Positions 39,894 to 49,452 of a stretch of 64,000 nt of DNA are shown here, piece after piece (the first letter of the stretch is position 1; every line of letters starts with the position of its first letter). Both the position numbers and the translations under genes were made by a program. The notes below the pieces were generated by a model, which saw only the letters and a list, made by a program, of their open reading frames with translations, searched no databases and had not been told where the DNA came from. Source of the stretch: a candidate division WS6 bacterium OLB21 (GTDB lineage: Bacteria > Patescibacteriota > Dojkabacteria > B142 > OLB20); the NCBI GenBank assembly GCA_001567305.1, contig JYPD01000025.1, positions 1 to 64,000 on the forward strand, read 5' to 3'.

Positions 39894-41226
39894 TCAAGGC
39901 AGAAGGTTTCTAAAAAACCCGCCAATTTTTGAGAGTACCCCATCTTTTGGAGCACCTTTTTTAAGGTTCACCTGTTTGCGTGCACCTCCATAACCTTCAT
40001 CCATTGCTCCGTATATTACGAGTCCTTGAACTACCGAGTAGGCCGGGTTGGAGATTTCTTCTACTAATCCTTCTAGACCTTTTGGATAACCAATTCTGGC
40101 AGGAACTCCAAAGACCTTTTTAGCTATTGTTGTTATTCCTGGTACCAGAGCAGCTCCACCTGTAATTACGACCTGCGGGAAGCCTTGTTTCGTGATTTGC
40201 TTCTTCGACCTGCTTTATTACAAGATCAAATATTTCACTAAGTCGTGCATCGATTATCTCTTCGAAAAGTTTTTTTGAAACAGTCTTTACTCCATCGATT
40301 TCTAGTTTAGTGACATCAATAACATCTCTTTTCTTTTTGGGAGATTTTTTATCGTCTTCATCGTCTGATCCACGGCCCAAAAGTTTTTGTCTTTTCTGAG
40401 TAGCTTCGCTAGGAGGTGTGTCGTCTTTCGTAAGTCTGTACAGTTCTTCTGCATTTAGTTTAATTCTTTCTGAATCTTCTAGGGATACTCTTAGTCCGAT
40501 AGCAAGGTCTGATGTTAGATTAGCGCCTCCAAGAGGAAGACTTCCGCTATAGGTGATTGCGTCTTCGACAAAGGTGGTAATTGAGGTTGATCCTCCACCG
40601 ATGTCTAATAACATAACTCCCAATTCTTTTTCTGTAGGTGTAAGTACTGCGTTTGCTGTTGCCCATCCTGTGAAGACAATATCGTCAACTCTAAGGCCGA
40701 GTTGCTGAACGCACTTGACTAGGTTATGTAGAGCAGAGGATGTAGCAGAAATTATATGTGCGTCAACTTCTAAACGGGTACCCGACATTCCAATTGGATC
40801 TTTGATTCCGCCTTGTGCATCTACAATAAATTCCCTGGGTATTACATGTAATATCTCTCTGGACGGTGGGATTGAAACTGTTCTAGCACTTTCGATAGCT
40901 CTGAATACATCGTCGGCAATAATTTCGTCTTGCGCGACAGCAACTACACCTTTGTTGTTGGTGCTGGTAATGTGTTTTCCGTTAATCGAGATGTATACAG
41001 AGGAAACGGTAAGACCTGCCATTCGTTCTGCTGCCTCAAGAGCTGCGGCAATTGAATTAATAGCATCATCAATATTGACAATAACTCCTTTTTTTAATCC
41101 TTGGCTCGGGTAAGTAGCAACTCCAATCACTGATGGCGGCTGTCCTTCTTCTAGGGAAGAAATGACGGCTGAGATTTTTGTTGATCCTATATCAAGCGCA
41201 GTAATAATCCTGTTGGCCATGTGCAA
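39894..41226 (-). CDS. ftsA: Cell division protein FtsA (one C-terminal frameshift)
   Basis: About 444 residues after repairing a break near 40177-40179 (GGG on the plus strand). Removing one base gives RLPQVVITGGAALVPGITTI, the expected actin-fold motif, and continues to the stop at 39894. ATPase-fold motifs are ALDIGSTKISAVIS at the N-terminus and MLLDIGGGSTSITTF. The restored C-terminus ends LSKIGGFFRNLLP, the amphipathic helix that binds FtsA to the membrane. A charged insertion (GSDDEDDKKSPKKKRD) sits near residue 300. FtsA tethers FtsZ. Confidence 0.93.
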
Positions 41227-41334
41227 TATTTACACTAATCTATTCTAACTAAAATATTTACGGCTCACAATATACCATCTTTTCTTCAGTAAGCTATTCT
41301 AACATGTAATGATTTTTACTGTTACTGGCAGAAT

Positions 41335-42447
41335 TCATTTTACAGAAACTTTTTTGGAACTCAAATCAATAATACTGAAGTCTTTTCCATTTAAACGGAG
41401 TTGCTCGTTGATGACTATGTAGTCTTCGATTTGTTCAGAAATGTTTCTGTTGGTGCCAAATAGGATGGTCTTGCCATTTGTAAAGTTGAACTTAGCAAGA
41501 TAGGGTCCCTCCCAGGTAATTCTTTCAATTATGAGAGATTGATTCGCAGAAAAGTAGGTGCGTGCTTCTCGAGTAAGTTCAAGTTTTGACAGATTAACTT
41601 GATCGTTAACATTGTAAAGTTCGTTGCTGTATTCATAAATTCTGGGAAGGGCAGCGTAGTCGCTTCTGGATGCGGCCTGGGCAAATCTGCTATGAATTTC
41701 TGAAGCTTTACCCATAAGTTCTGACCTAATTTGTTCGAGTGTGGCAAGTTTTTCGCTTAAACTATAAGTTGAGAAATCGAAGGTTTCGTTAGCGTCGGCG
41801 GGGTTTTCTGGATCGGGGGTTATATCGAGATCTGTTTTCATGCGTGCTTGAACATAATCACCGTTGGGATCTCCAAAACCCTTTATTATGTCTATGTCAG
41901 ATGATGAAAAATTGATTATTCCTTGGTCGATTACTTCAATGACATTCCCCTGGTCATCAATTAGATAGGAACCCGTAAAGTTAATGATGGTCATGCTTGG
42001 TTGTCTTTCTTGTAATGTAATAATCAATTTGTCCGGAAGAAATTTTTTAATTTGGATATTCTGAAAGTAGATTTGGTTGTTTGTTAGTTGGGTTTTAACG
42101 ACATTGCCTCGAAGCAGAAAAATGTTTGTTCCAACAATTTGGTTTAAGTTGTCCTGCAAAACCTTATCGCTGACACTTGTGTTTCCAATAAATTCCAGTC
42201 GCTTAACTGAGAAATAATCTGATGTTAATAAATACCCGCTAACCAGAAAAAAGACTACAAGCAAAATAAAACCCGAAACAGAGTAGATGAGTCTTTTCTG
42301 TTCAAATATTTTACTTAGAATATCTTTTAATTTTGCGAGCTTGCGTTTTTTTAGGAGGTTGTCAGATCTGTTTGCTCGAGGTCTAAGTCGTCTCTGAAAG
42401 GGCGATGGTTGTCTTCGTTGTTTTGGTTTAGTGAAAGGCAGCTTCAT
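41335..42447 (-). CDS. ftsQ: Cell division protein FtsQ/DivIB
   Basis: 370 residues. A basic cytoplasmic tail of about 55 residues rich in Arg, Lys and Gln is followed by one membrane helix (FILLVVFFLVSGYLLTS). The POTRA domain begins FSVKRLEFIGNTSVSDK and includes FLPDKLIITLQERQPSM, the normal FtsQ signature. The rest is a larger extracytoplasmic beta domain, with an insertion around residues 200-280. FtsQ links early and late divisome proteins. It is encoded upstream of ftsA on the same strand. Confidence 0.88.
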   Translation of the reverse strand: MKLPFTKPKQRRQPSPFQRRLRPRANRSDNLLKKRKLAKLKDILSKIFEQKRLIYSVSGFILLVVFFLVSGYLLTSDYFSVKRLEFIGNTSVSDKVLQDNLNQIVGTNIFLLRGNVVKTQLTNNQIYFQNIQIKKFLPDKLIITLQERQPSMTIINFTGSYLIDDQGNVIEVIDQGIINFSSSDIDIIKGFGDPNGDYVQARMKTDLDITPDPENPADANETFDFSTYSLSEKLATLEQIRSELMGKASEIHSRFAQAASRSDYAALPRIYEYSNELYNVNDQVNLSKLELTREARTYFSANQSLIIERITWEGPYLAKFNFTNGKTILFGTNRNISEQIEDYIVINEQLRLNGKDFSIIDLSSKKVSVK

Positions 42448-42489
42448 ACTTAATTATATTATAGCTGAAGAAGCCCTGAACTGTTGTTG

Positions 42490-42524
42490 AAAAAAAAAAA
42501 GGCCTCGGCTTAAGCCGAGGCCTT
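42490..42524 (-). terminator. Rho-independent terminator of rpsO
   Basis: The perfect palindrome AAGGCCTCGGC/GCCGAGGCCTT lies at 42499-42524. On the minus strand it is followed by a run of about ten T (plus-strand A tract 42490-42500). It insulates rpsO from ftsQ. Confidence 0.9.
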
Positions 42525-42541
42525 AATGGTTACTAGTGTCA

Positions 42542-42811
42542 TTATGAAAGGCCTAAGTCCTTTTTAAGTTTATCTGTTGCTTCGGCTCCCTCTTTTTCAG
42601 ACATGTACTTTAGAAGTCTTCTTCTTTGTCCAACCATTCCAAGAAGTCCTCTTCTGGAGTGATTATCTTTTTGTGTGTTTTTTAGATGAGAAGCTAGATC
42701 TTCAATCTTAGCTGTTAGTAGGGCAATTTGAACTGCGGGTGAACCCGTATCGGAATCGCTAGTTCTAAACTTAGCAATTACCTCTTCCTTTTTCTCTTTG
42801 GAGAGTGACAT
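42542..42811 (-). CDS. rpsO: Ribosomal protein uS15
   Basis: 89 residues, standard length. Conserved parts are the start [32 protein letters not shown] and [20 protein letters not shown]. uS15 binds 16S rRNA helices 20-22 early in 30S assembly. A leader of about 65-70 bases after an extended -10 promoter could hold its own autoregulatory element. Confidence 0.97.
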   Translation of the reverse strand: MSLSKEKKEEVIAKFRTSDSDTGSPAVQIALLTAKIEDLASHLKNTQKDNHSRRGLLGMVGQRRRLLKYMSEKEGAEATDKLKKDLGLS

Positions 42812-42886
42812 TATTGGTATTTTAATAATTTATCTATGAACTTCAGCAGAAGCGTCACCTAACTGCCAAAGTAAAAGTATTTAATG

Positions 42887-42895
42887 ATTATACCA
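42887..42895 (-). promoter_or_regulatory. Extended -10 promoter of rpsO
   Basis: TGGTATAAT on the minus strand, a perfect TG-N-TATAAT. Predicted start is near 42880, giving a leader of about 65-70 bases that includes GGCAGTTAGGTGACGC. Confidence 0.6.
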
Positions 42896-42929
42896 CCAAG
42901 ACTGGAAATATTGAAACCTAGCTTGTGTT

Positions 42930-43259
42930 TTAGTTTCCGAGAAGTTCTTGAATTTTATCGTCGATATCTTCTTCTGAACGCAGACCTACCATTGATTCGG
43001 CAGGCTGTCCGCTTTTAAAGAACATAAGCGTTGGAATGCTCATTACATGAAAGCTTCCTTGGGTTTCAGGGTTTTCGTCTACATCAAGTTTAAAGATTTT
43101 AATATTTGGGTTTTCTTTATATTTTTCTGCTAACTTGTCGATAATTGGTCCTTGTATTCTGCAAGGAGTACACCATTCTGCCCAAAAATCAATTAGTACA
43201 ACTCCGTTAAATTCTGCAACTTCTGCTTGAAATTCTGTGTCGGTTAGTTGTGAAGCCAT
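42930..43259 (-). CDS. trxA: Thioredoxin
   Basis: 109 residues with a complete thioredoxin fold. The active site is WAEWCTPCR, a CTPC variant of the usual CGPC. The cis-proline segment is MSIPTLMFFKSGQ. It reduces protein disulfides in the cytoplasm. Substituting Thr between the cysteines shifts redox potential in model thioredoxins, so it may be a little more oxidising than normal. The next gene upstream on the same strand is a YtxH-like protein. Confidence 0.93.
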   Translation of the reverse strand: MASQLTDTEFQAEVAEFNGVVLIDFWAEWCTPCRIQGPIIDKLAEKYKENPNIKIFKLDVDENPETQGSFHVMSIPTLMFFKSGQPAESMVGLRSEEDIDDKIQELLGN

Positions 43260-43285
43260 TGTATTATTTTTTTAATTATAATTAA

Positions 43286-43609
43286 TTATTTGCTAAGTGG
43301 TTGTCTTGAAGGAATTTTTTGCGAAACCTTTGCTTTTATATCTTTAACTTTATCTTCGACATTATCTTTTACTTTTGAAGCTTTTGAACTTACTTGATCT
43401 AAAAATGGCTCTATGCGGTCTTCTTGAAAATCATCGAAAGCATCTAGTCCTTTTTTGATAAGTTTGTCTCCTGCCTTTTTTACTTTTCTTCTAGTTACAT
43501 CTCCTGTATGTGGAGCGAGAAGTAATCCGGCTGCAGCACCAACTAGGCCACCCAATACTGCACCTGCAAGAAATCCAATCGCGCCTGCGGAATTGTTGTT
43601 TTGCATCAA
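43286..43609 (-). CDS. YtxH-like small membrane protein
   Basis: 107 residues. The N-terminal glycine-rich helix GFLAGAVLGGLVGAAAGLLLAPHTG is the hallmark of YtxH/general-stress membrane proteins. The rest is a lysine-rich amphipathic helix that could form a coiled coil. Function in the family is unclear; some members are stress-induced. It sits between trxA and another small membrane protein on the same strand. Confidence 0.75.
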   Translation of the reverse strand: MMQNNNSAGAIGFLAGAVLGGLVGAAAGLLLAPHTGDVTRRKVKKAGDKLIKKGLDAFDDFQEDRIEPFLDQVSSKASKVKDNVEDKVKDIKAKVSQKIPSRQPLSK

Positions 43610-43628
43610 TATACGATTAAAATCTAAA

Positions 43629-43967
43629 TTATATTTCTACTTCCGATTCTGTTGTTTCGGAAGGCTCTTTTTTAGTTTTATTTTTTGAGAAGTTTTTTAC
43701 AAAGCCAAACATGCTGGATAGTGGATCGATGATGTTATTGGCAAAATTGCTGATTGAATCAACAGTATTTTTTAACCTTCTGCTTATAAAGCCATAATCT
43801 TCGACAAATCGATCAGAAAGGTCTCCGAAAGCCTGAAGAACCTGTCTAAGGTCTTTGATGCTATCGGCAAGGCCCCCGAGTAGACGCATGCACTGGTATG
43901 TGAGCCCTAAAATGCTTATACTAAATACAATTACTAAGAGGAGTTTCGAGAAATCGTCAACACTCAT
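43629..43967 (-). CDS. Small single-pass membrane protein, unknown function
   Basis: 112 residues. One N-terminal membrane helix (LLLVIVFSISILGLTYQCM) is followed by a long helical segment (LADSIKDLRQVLQAFGDLSD) and a lysine-rich end. No family recognised. It is just upstream of the YtxH-like gene on the same strand and may be cotranscribed with it and trxA. Confidence 0.6.
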   Translation of the reverse strand: MSVDDFSKLLLVIVFSISILGLTYQCMRLLGGLADSIKDLRQVLQAFGDLSDRFVEDYGFISRRLKNTVDSISNFANNIIDPLSSMFGFVKNFSKNKTKKEPSETTESEVEI

Positions 43968-44070
43968 GAAAATAGTCTAAGATGTAATAGTCTTACCGCT
44001 TAAGTATGTCATAATTTATGCCAATTAGCAATTATGACAGTAAACCATTATTTAACAAGTCTGCTGTTCA

Positions 44071-44815
44071 ATGAAAATCAACTATCAAGTTAAAGGGGAA
44101 GGGGTAAGTCTAATACTATTGCATGGTTGGGGTGGGTCTATCTCTAGCCTTGCTCCCTTGCAAGATCAATTGTCTGATCTTGGATTTCAGGTTTTTAATC
44201 TCGATCTTCCTGGTTTTGGTCAAAGTACGATGAGTAAAGAAGAAATGACCATAAGTGACTATGTTGAATTCCTGGCAAACTACATAAATAGACTAAACAT
44301 TTACAAGCCCGTTATTGTAGGTCATTCCTTCGGTGGTCAAGTGGCCATGGCTTTTGCAATAAAGAATCCTCTAGTTGCATCTAGGTTGGTGCTAATTAAT
44401 GCCTCGGGACTTAATCCTCGAAACGGTATGAAGAAAACGAGCATGCTAATCGTTGCAAAAATCTTTGGTGCCGTTCTATCTATTCCTCCGTTTTCAATAA
44501 TTAAAGGAATCTCAAGGAAACTATTTTATAAATTTATTGTTAGAGAGTCAGATTACGCAAAAGCAGGTAATATGAAGTCCACAATGAAGAACATCCTTGC
44601 TAAAAAATCTTGATCAAGAAATTGAAAAAATTGAAGAAGATACGCTGATTATCTGGGGAGAAAAAGATAGTCAGACTCCCTTATGGATGGGTAAACTGCT
44701 AAGTGAAAAGATTAAAAACTCAAGACTCGAAATCATTGAAAACGCAACTCACGGACTACCGATAAAACAACCAGAATTGGTCGCAAATTTAATTTATACA
44801 TATATTAAAGCTTGA
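44071..44815 (+). CDS. Alpha/beta hydrolase (one frameshift)
   Basis: About 248 residues after removing one A from the A6 run 44602-44607, giving NILAKNLDQEIEKIEEDTL. The oxyanion region is LLHGWGGS, the nucleophile elbow is VGHSFGGQVA with Ser as nucleophile, the acid lies in WGEKDSQTP, and the His is in NATHGLP. The fold is certain; the substrate (ester, lactone, lipid) is not. It ends overlapping the start of the membrane-MurF gene by four bases, so the two are cotranscribed. Confidence 0.85.
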
Positions 44816-46597
44816 ACATGAGCGCCTTAAGTTTGCTTATAATTTTTTTTCTGTTACCCGCTCTGGTGGTCATAAGCAAAAATGTTCTCTGGTTCGTATA
44901 TTTCTGGCAAATCAAAGAATATCGAATTGACAGGGTTGTATCATATTATCGGTTTGATAGAGAATATAAACCAAAAGAAAGATTTGAATTTATCAGTAAA
45001 ATCTTGTTGGTTGGTGCTTCGGTTATTCTACTATTAGTCCCTTTTGGACAACTTCGAATTTTAATCCCAATCTTGACTTATGTACTCTATGTAATAGCCT
45101 TTCAAAACGCTGTTCGATCAATAATTTCTAAAGGATTAACTCGACCAAGAATTAAGAGCATCAGAAATATACTTCTTTTGACAGGTTCTTTTTCAACCGC
45201 AGCAATTGCTTTGTTGATAGGATACTTGATATTTAACAATAATCAGCAGGTAGCAGCTAATCTCCCAGAGTTATTTGGTGGTGTTTTTTCGGACTTAACT
45301 CCCTCACAGTCTTATGCAATAGCCTATGCGGCTTATGTTCTTGTGTTTGCTTCAATATTTGCTCTACTGCTTGATCTACTGACATTTTTAATTGTAACTG
45401 TATTTGTTTCGTTAACAGAGCCCTTGTCGCAATATCGAAGACAAAGACTAATCAAAAAGGCGAGTTCGATAATTAAGAGAAACAAAACACTGCGTATAGT
45501 AGCTGTAACTGGAAGCTATGGAAAAACAACAACCAAAGAAATGCTTTATCAAATCTTATCCAAGCACTTCATAACAGTAAAAACTCCAGAAAATAAAAAC
45601 ACAGAAGTGGGTGTTGCCATGACAATTATAGATTCAATAAAGCAAGACACAGAAGTGTTTATTGCAGAGATGGGTGCATACAGAAAAGGTGAGATCTATA
45701 ACTCAACTAAAATTGCCCCTCCCGATATTAGTATCGTCACAGCGGTTGGCGATCAGCATCTTTCGATATTCGGTTCGGTAGAGAATATTTTTCATGCAAA
45801 ATATGAAATTGTCGAAGGCTTAAAAAGCTGAAGGTATAGCAGTCTTAAATGGTAACAACGAGTATTGTTTAAGAATGGCAGAAAGAACAGAACACGATTC
45901 AATATTATATTTCTCGGTAAACGATCAAATAGTATCTACAACAGATGTGGAGCCAGAGAAAGATTCAAGTAAAAAATTTCCAAGAGACAACCATGCCTAT
46001 GCCAAGAATATTAAAGTATCAACAAATGGAATAACTTTTGATTTTGTTTACGGAAGAAAAACACACAAAATTAAAACTGATCTGAGAGCTCTTCACGATA
46101 TCTCAAACTTAATGGCTGCTATGATAGCCTCAATCAAACTGGGGCTCTCTAGTGATCTAGTTGTAAAAACTGTAAATGATATTAATATCGAGGTTCCTTA
46201 CTGGAATGTTCGTGAGGGAGTTTCTGGAACGATACTTATTGATGACGGCTACAATGCAAATCCTGTTGGTTTTATGGAAGCTCTAAAATATCTAGCCAAT
46301 TATCAAACAACTGGAAAAAGATATGTGGTTACCGAAGGATTCATCGAGCTAGGTAGAAGCAAAGAAAGCAGATACCTAGAAATGGCAGAACAAATTGTTA
46401 GGTGTGCAGATGTACTTGTTACATCAGACAAATATCTGTGGTCCGTAGTTGCTGACATTGATCTTGAGTTCAATGCAATTTATACGGAATCTGCCAAGTT
46501 CTTTACCGGAATTCTTCTTGAAAATCTAGTTGATGGAGATGTTGTGTTACTTGAGGGCAGTCTTCCTGCCAGTGTGTTAAGAGAAATATCTGAATAA
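44812..46597 (+). CDS. murF: Membrane-anchored MurF-like Mur ligase (one frameshift)
   Basis: About 595 residues after removing one A from the A5 run 45822-45826, which restores VEGLKAEGIAVLNGNNEYC. Residues 1-200 hold about five to six membrane helices. From about residue 225 comes the Mur ligase: ATP loop AVTGSYGKTTTKEMLY, then NKNTEVGVAMTI, AEMGAYRKGEI and TAVGDQHLSIFGS, then ILIDDGYNANPVG of the C-terminal region. This is the MurF branch, adding D-Ala-D-Ala (or an analogue) to UDP-MurNAc-peptide. A membrane-domain fusion is unlike soluble E. coli MurF. The next gene is a FemX, an apt partner. Confidence 0.85.
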
Positions 46598-47623
46598 TGG
46601 GAATAGAAATTAAACATATCGACAATGAAGCTGTGTGGGAAGGATTTATTGCTGGTTCGCAAATTCCCACTTCGTTCTTTCAATCATGGAAGTGGGGGCT
46701 TTTTGAGAAATCGTTAAATAAAACCGTTCACTTCCTGGGTTTCTACCAAGAAGAAGAACTGCTTGGGATAGGCTTGGCTATTGAGGTAGCCGCCCGTAGG
46801 GGTAATTTCCTGCATTTTCGAAACGGACCTCTGCTGAAGTGGGATCAAAGTTTTTCGTTAAATAAAATTCTTGATCTTATCGAAGTCTTTGCCCGAGATC
46901 TTAACATGGACTTTGTGAGAGTAAGTCCACTTGTTTTAGTTAATGGTCAGGCACATTTGTTTCTAAAGCGAAAAGGTTATGTCCCGAGTCAGTTGCACGA
47001 TGTAGACGCAGAAATCACTTGGATGCTTGACCTTACTCTGTCAGAAGAAACAATTCTCGAGAATATGAGAAAAAATACTCGCTACGCTATAAGCCGTGCT
47101 AAAAGAGACGGAATACAAATAGGGGTCAGCTCAGATGCAGACTCGATAGATGAATTCTGGCCTATATATCAAGATACTGTCCGTAGACAAAACTGGAAGG
47201 CATATTCCAAAGAATATATTCGAAGTGAATTTGAGGTCTTTTCGGCTGAGAATTCTGCAAACATGTTTATAGCCAAACTTAATGGAAAGCCAATAGCAGG
47301 ATCAATCTTTATTTATTACCAAGATCAGGCGTACTATCATCATTCTGGCAGTTTGACTGAATATCGAAAATACCCTGCACCATATTTAATTCAATGGGAA
47401 TCGATACTTGAAGCTAAAAGAAGAGGTCTGAAGACATACAACTTTTTTCGGTATTGCAAGAGACGGTAATCCAAAACATCCTTGGGCCGGTTTAACTTTC
47501 TTCAAGAAAGGTTTTGGAGGATATGAACAAAGATGGCTTCATGCTCACGATAAACCACTCAAGCCAAAATACTGGGCTACCTTTTTGTTTGAGCTTATTG
47601 AACGGCGTCGGAGGGGATATTAA
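46597..47623 (+). CDS. FemX/FemAB-family peptidyltransferase (one frameshift)
   Basis: About 342 residues after removing one T from the T6 run 47453-47458. The corrected sequence reads GLKTYNFFGIARDGNPKHPWAG, the family ending. Other family marks are FFQSWKWGLFEKS at the N-terminus, EETILENMRKNTRYAISRAK in the middle, and AGSIFIYYQDQAYYHHSGS. It adds the first cross-bridge residue to lipid-linked or nucleotide-linked peptidoglycan precursors. It starts on the last base of the murF-like gene (TAATG overlap) and overlaps the convergent membrane gene by 29 bases. Confidence 0.88.
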
Positions 47624-49397
47624 TAATATAGTTGGGCTCGTCATTTTTTAGATATATTGGCCTCCCGTGCATTTGAATGTTGCCACTTCGAACATAGAAT
47701 AGATGATACCTATTGGTGTCTGATAAGAAGAATCCCTTATGCGTTAACTTTGATAGAGCAAGTTGCCTATCTGGTATTTCTTCAAAAGTTAAGTTGCCAC
47801 TTTGGGTGCAGATGTCTGGACAAAGAATCGTAAAGCTATCTTGATCTGTTGGGTTAAATAACTTGCCATAAAATATCTTTTGTTCAAAATCGTCATAAAT
47901 GATGAGGTCTATATGTTCTGGTAGTTCTGAATGATAGATTGGAGGCAATAAAAATCGTATCTTCGTTTCTGTTGAGTCTCTTTCGTCTATCCTTAATACT
48001 GGATCAGATAAACCGATGAGTATTCCGGCGATGCTGTTGCCTCCGCTGAAGTCTGCCACAATTGAATCAGCCAGTTGTTTAAGAGAAGTGGAAGTATTAA
48101 TTCGATCAAAGTTATATGTTAAAAAGTCAGTAATAACATAGCCACCGATTTTGTTGCCAATCTTATACTCGGGAGTAATTCTGTAGAGACCTGCAATAAC
48201 TAGCGACCAAGAAGTAGTAAGAATGATAATTAACAGTAATATTTTTGCTGGCATTTCTTTGGGTCTCCATTTAATAAAAGATGCAACTCCGAAGACAGCA
48301 AAAGGAAGCAACATAATTAAAAATCTACTTCCGTAACTACCGCCTCCGTTCCAGGCAGGCCAAAAACCATAAAAGATTGCAGTAATTAGAACAAACGCCA
48401 GCCCTGCGAGTCCAAAGAAGTGCTTTCTTTTTACAAGGATAAGTAATCCCGCTACAGCAATAAAAAACAAAGGGGAATAGATAAGCCAGCCCCGTTCAGC
48501 AGAAAGAAGAACATTATGTGCATTAAACTCACTTAAGGTGAAGTGTTCTCCACGAATCTCTCTGTATCCGGAACTGATTAAGTTTCCATAAGAGACAAAG
48601 TTGTATAGCATCCAGAGCAGGCCGCTTGGAACTGTGCCTAATATAAGCAGAAGTGTGGCTTTGAAATTTCTTTTGTAAAGTAATATCAAAATAAACAGTC
48701 CGCCAGGCACAACTGCAAGCGGCCTGATCATGAAAGCGAAACCAATCGCAAGTCCAGCAAAAAGAGCATGCTTTTTCTTTTTAGAAAGCGTATATCTTTG
48801 AAAAAAGAATGTTGAAAGAGTAACCATAAACAGTTCGTATGTATGTGTATAGGACGGTTGAAGGAACACATACCAAAAAGCATAGCTACTTAGATACCCA
48901 CCTGCGGTTGAGATCAAGGCAACCCTGTGCGAAAAGCCTCCCTCTCTCAGAAGCTTGTAGAGAAGAATGATCGTTGCAATGGCAAATACATTCGCCGTCA
49001 CCAGAACAGATAAACCGTCTGTAAATGAATGTCCGTTGAATGCTTTAAAATAGTCGTCATAAATAGTGCCCTCGTTGAATAGCAATTTTGAGATTGTAAT
49101 TCCCGGATATAGAATCATTCCAGTTCCTGGAGAACAAACCGTTGCATGGTTACCCCTGTATTCTTCGATGACATGTCCCTTGTAGTCGAAATATTCTGGC
49201 TGATATGGTGAAACAAAAGAAGAATGATCATGAATCGATCGAGCAATATGATAATAGCAGTAGCCATCCGAATAGATAAAAGGAACTCCGCTAATAAAGC
49301 TTAAAGATACAAACAAACTAACCACTATAAAAAGCAGTTTGCGAGGCGAATCGATGATGCGATTTAAGAGCATTATAAAGTGATTATACACATCCAT
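47595..49397 (-). CDS. GT-C-type polytopic membrane protein, PMT/ArnT-like
   Basis: About 600 residues from the Met at 49397 (MDVYNHFIMLLNRIID); a longer frame to 49508 runs into the divergent gltX gene and is rejected. An N-terminal helix leads to a loop with SDGYCYYHIARSIHDHSSF, with the acidic residue expected of GT-C enzymes. About ten more helices follow up to residue 410, then a soluble C-terminal domain. It is a second membrane glycosyltransferase in the window. Donor is probably a polyprenyl-phosphate sugar; the acceptor is unknown. Confidence 0.7.
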   Translation of the reverse strand: MDVYNHFIMLLNRIIDSPRKLLFIVVSLFVSLSFISGVPFIYSDGYCYYHIARSIHDHSSFVSPYQPEYFDYKGHVIEEYRGNHATVCSPGTGMILYPGITISKLLFNEGTIYDDYFKAFNGHSFTDGLSVLVTANVFAIATIILLYKLLREGGFSHRVALISTAGGYLSSYAFWYVFLQPSYTHTYELFMVTLSTFFFQRYTLSKKKKHALFAGLAIGFAFMIRPLAVVPGGLFILILLYKRNFKATLLLILGTVPSGLLWMLYNFVSYGNLISSGYREIRGEHFTLSEFNAHNVLLSAERGWLIYSPLFFIAVAGLLILVKRKHFFGLAGLAFVLITAIFYGFWPAWNGGGSYGSRFLIMLLPFAVFGVASFIKWRPKEMPAKILLLIIILTTSWSLVIAGLYRITPEYKIGNKIGGYVITDFLTYNFDRINTSTSLKQLADSIVADFSGGNSIAGILIGLSDPVLRIDERDSTETKIRFLLPPIYHSELPEHIDLIIYDDFEQKIFYGKLFNPTDQDSFTILCPDICTQSGNLTFEEIPDRQLALSKLTHKGFFLSDTNRYHLFYVRSGNIQMHGRPIYLKNDEPNYIINIPSDAVQ

Positions 49398-49398
49398 G

Positions 49399-49427
49399 TT
49401 GGACTGTGACACTATTGGTGATAAAAT
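49399..49427 (+). promoter_or_regulatory. Promoter of gltX
   Basis: TTGGAC (49399-49404), a 17-base spacer and TAAAAT (49422-49427). The ATG at 49453 follows about 25 bases later. It overlaps the start region of the divergent membrane gene. Confidence 0.55.
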
Positions 49428-49452
49428 CACATAATTGATAACCACTACTATT

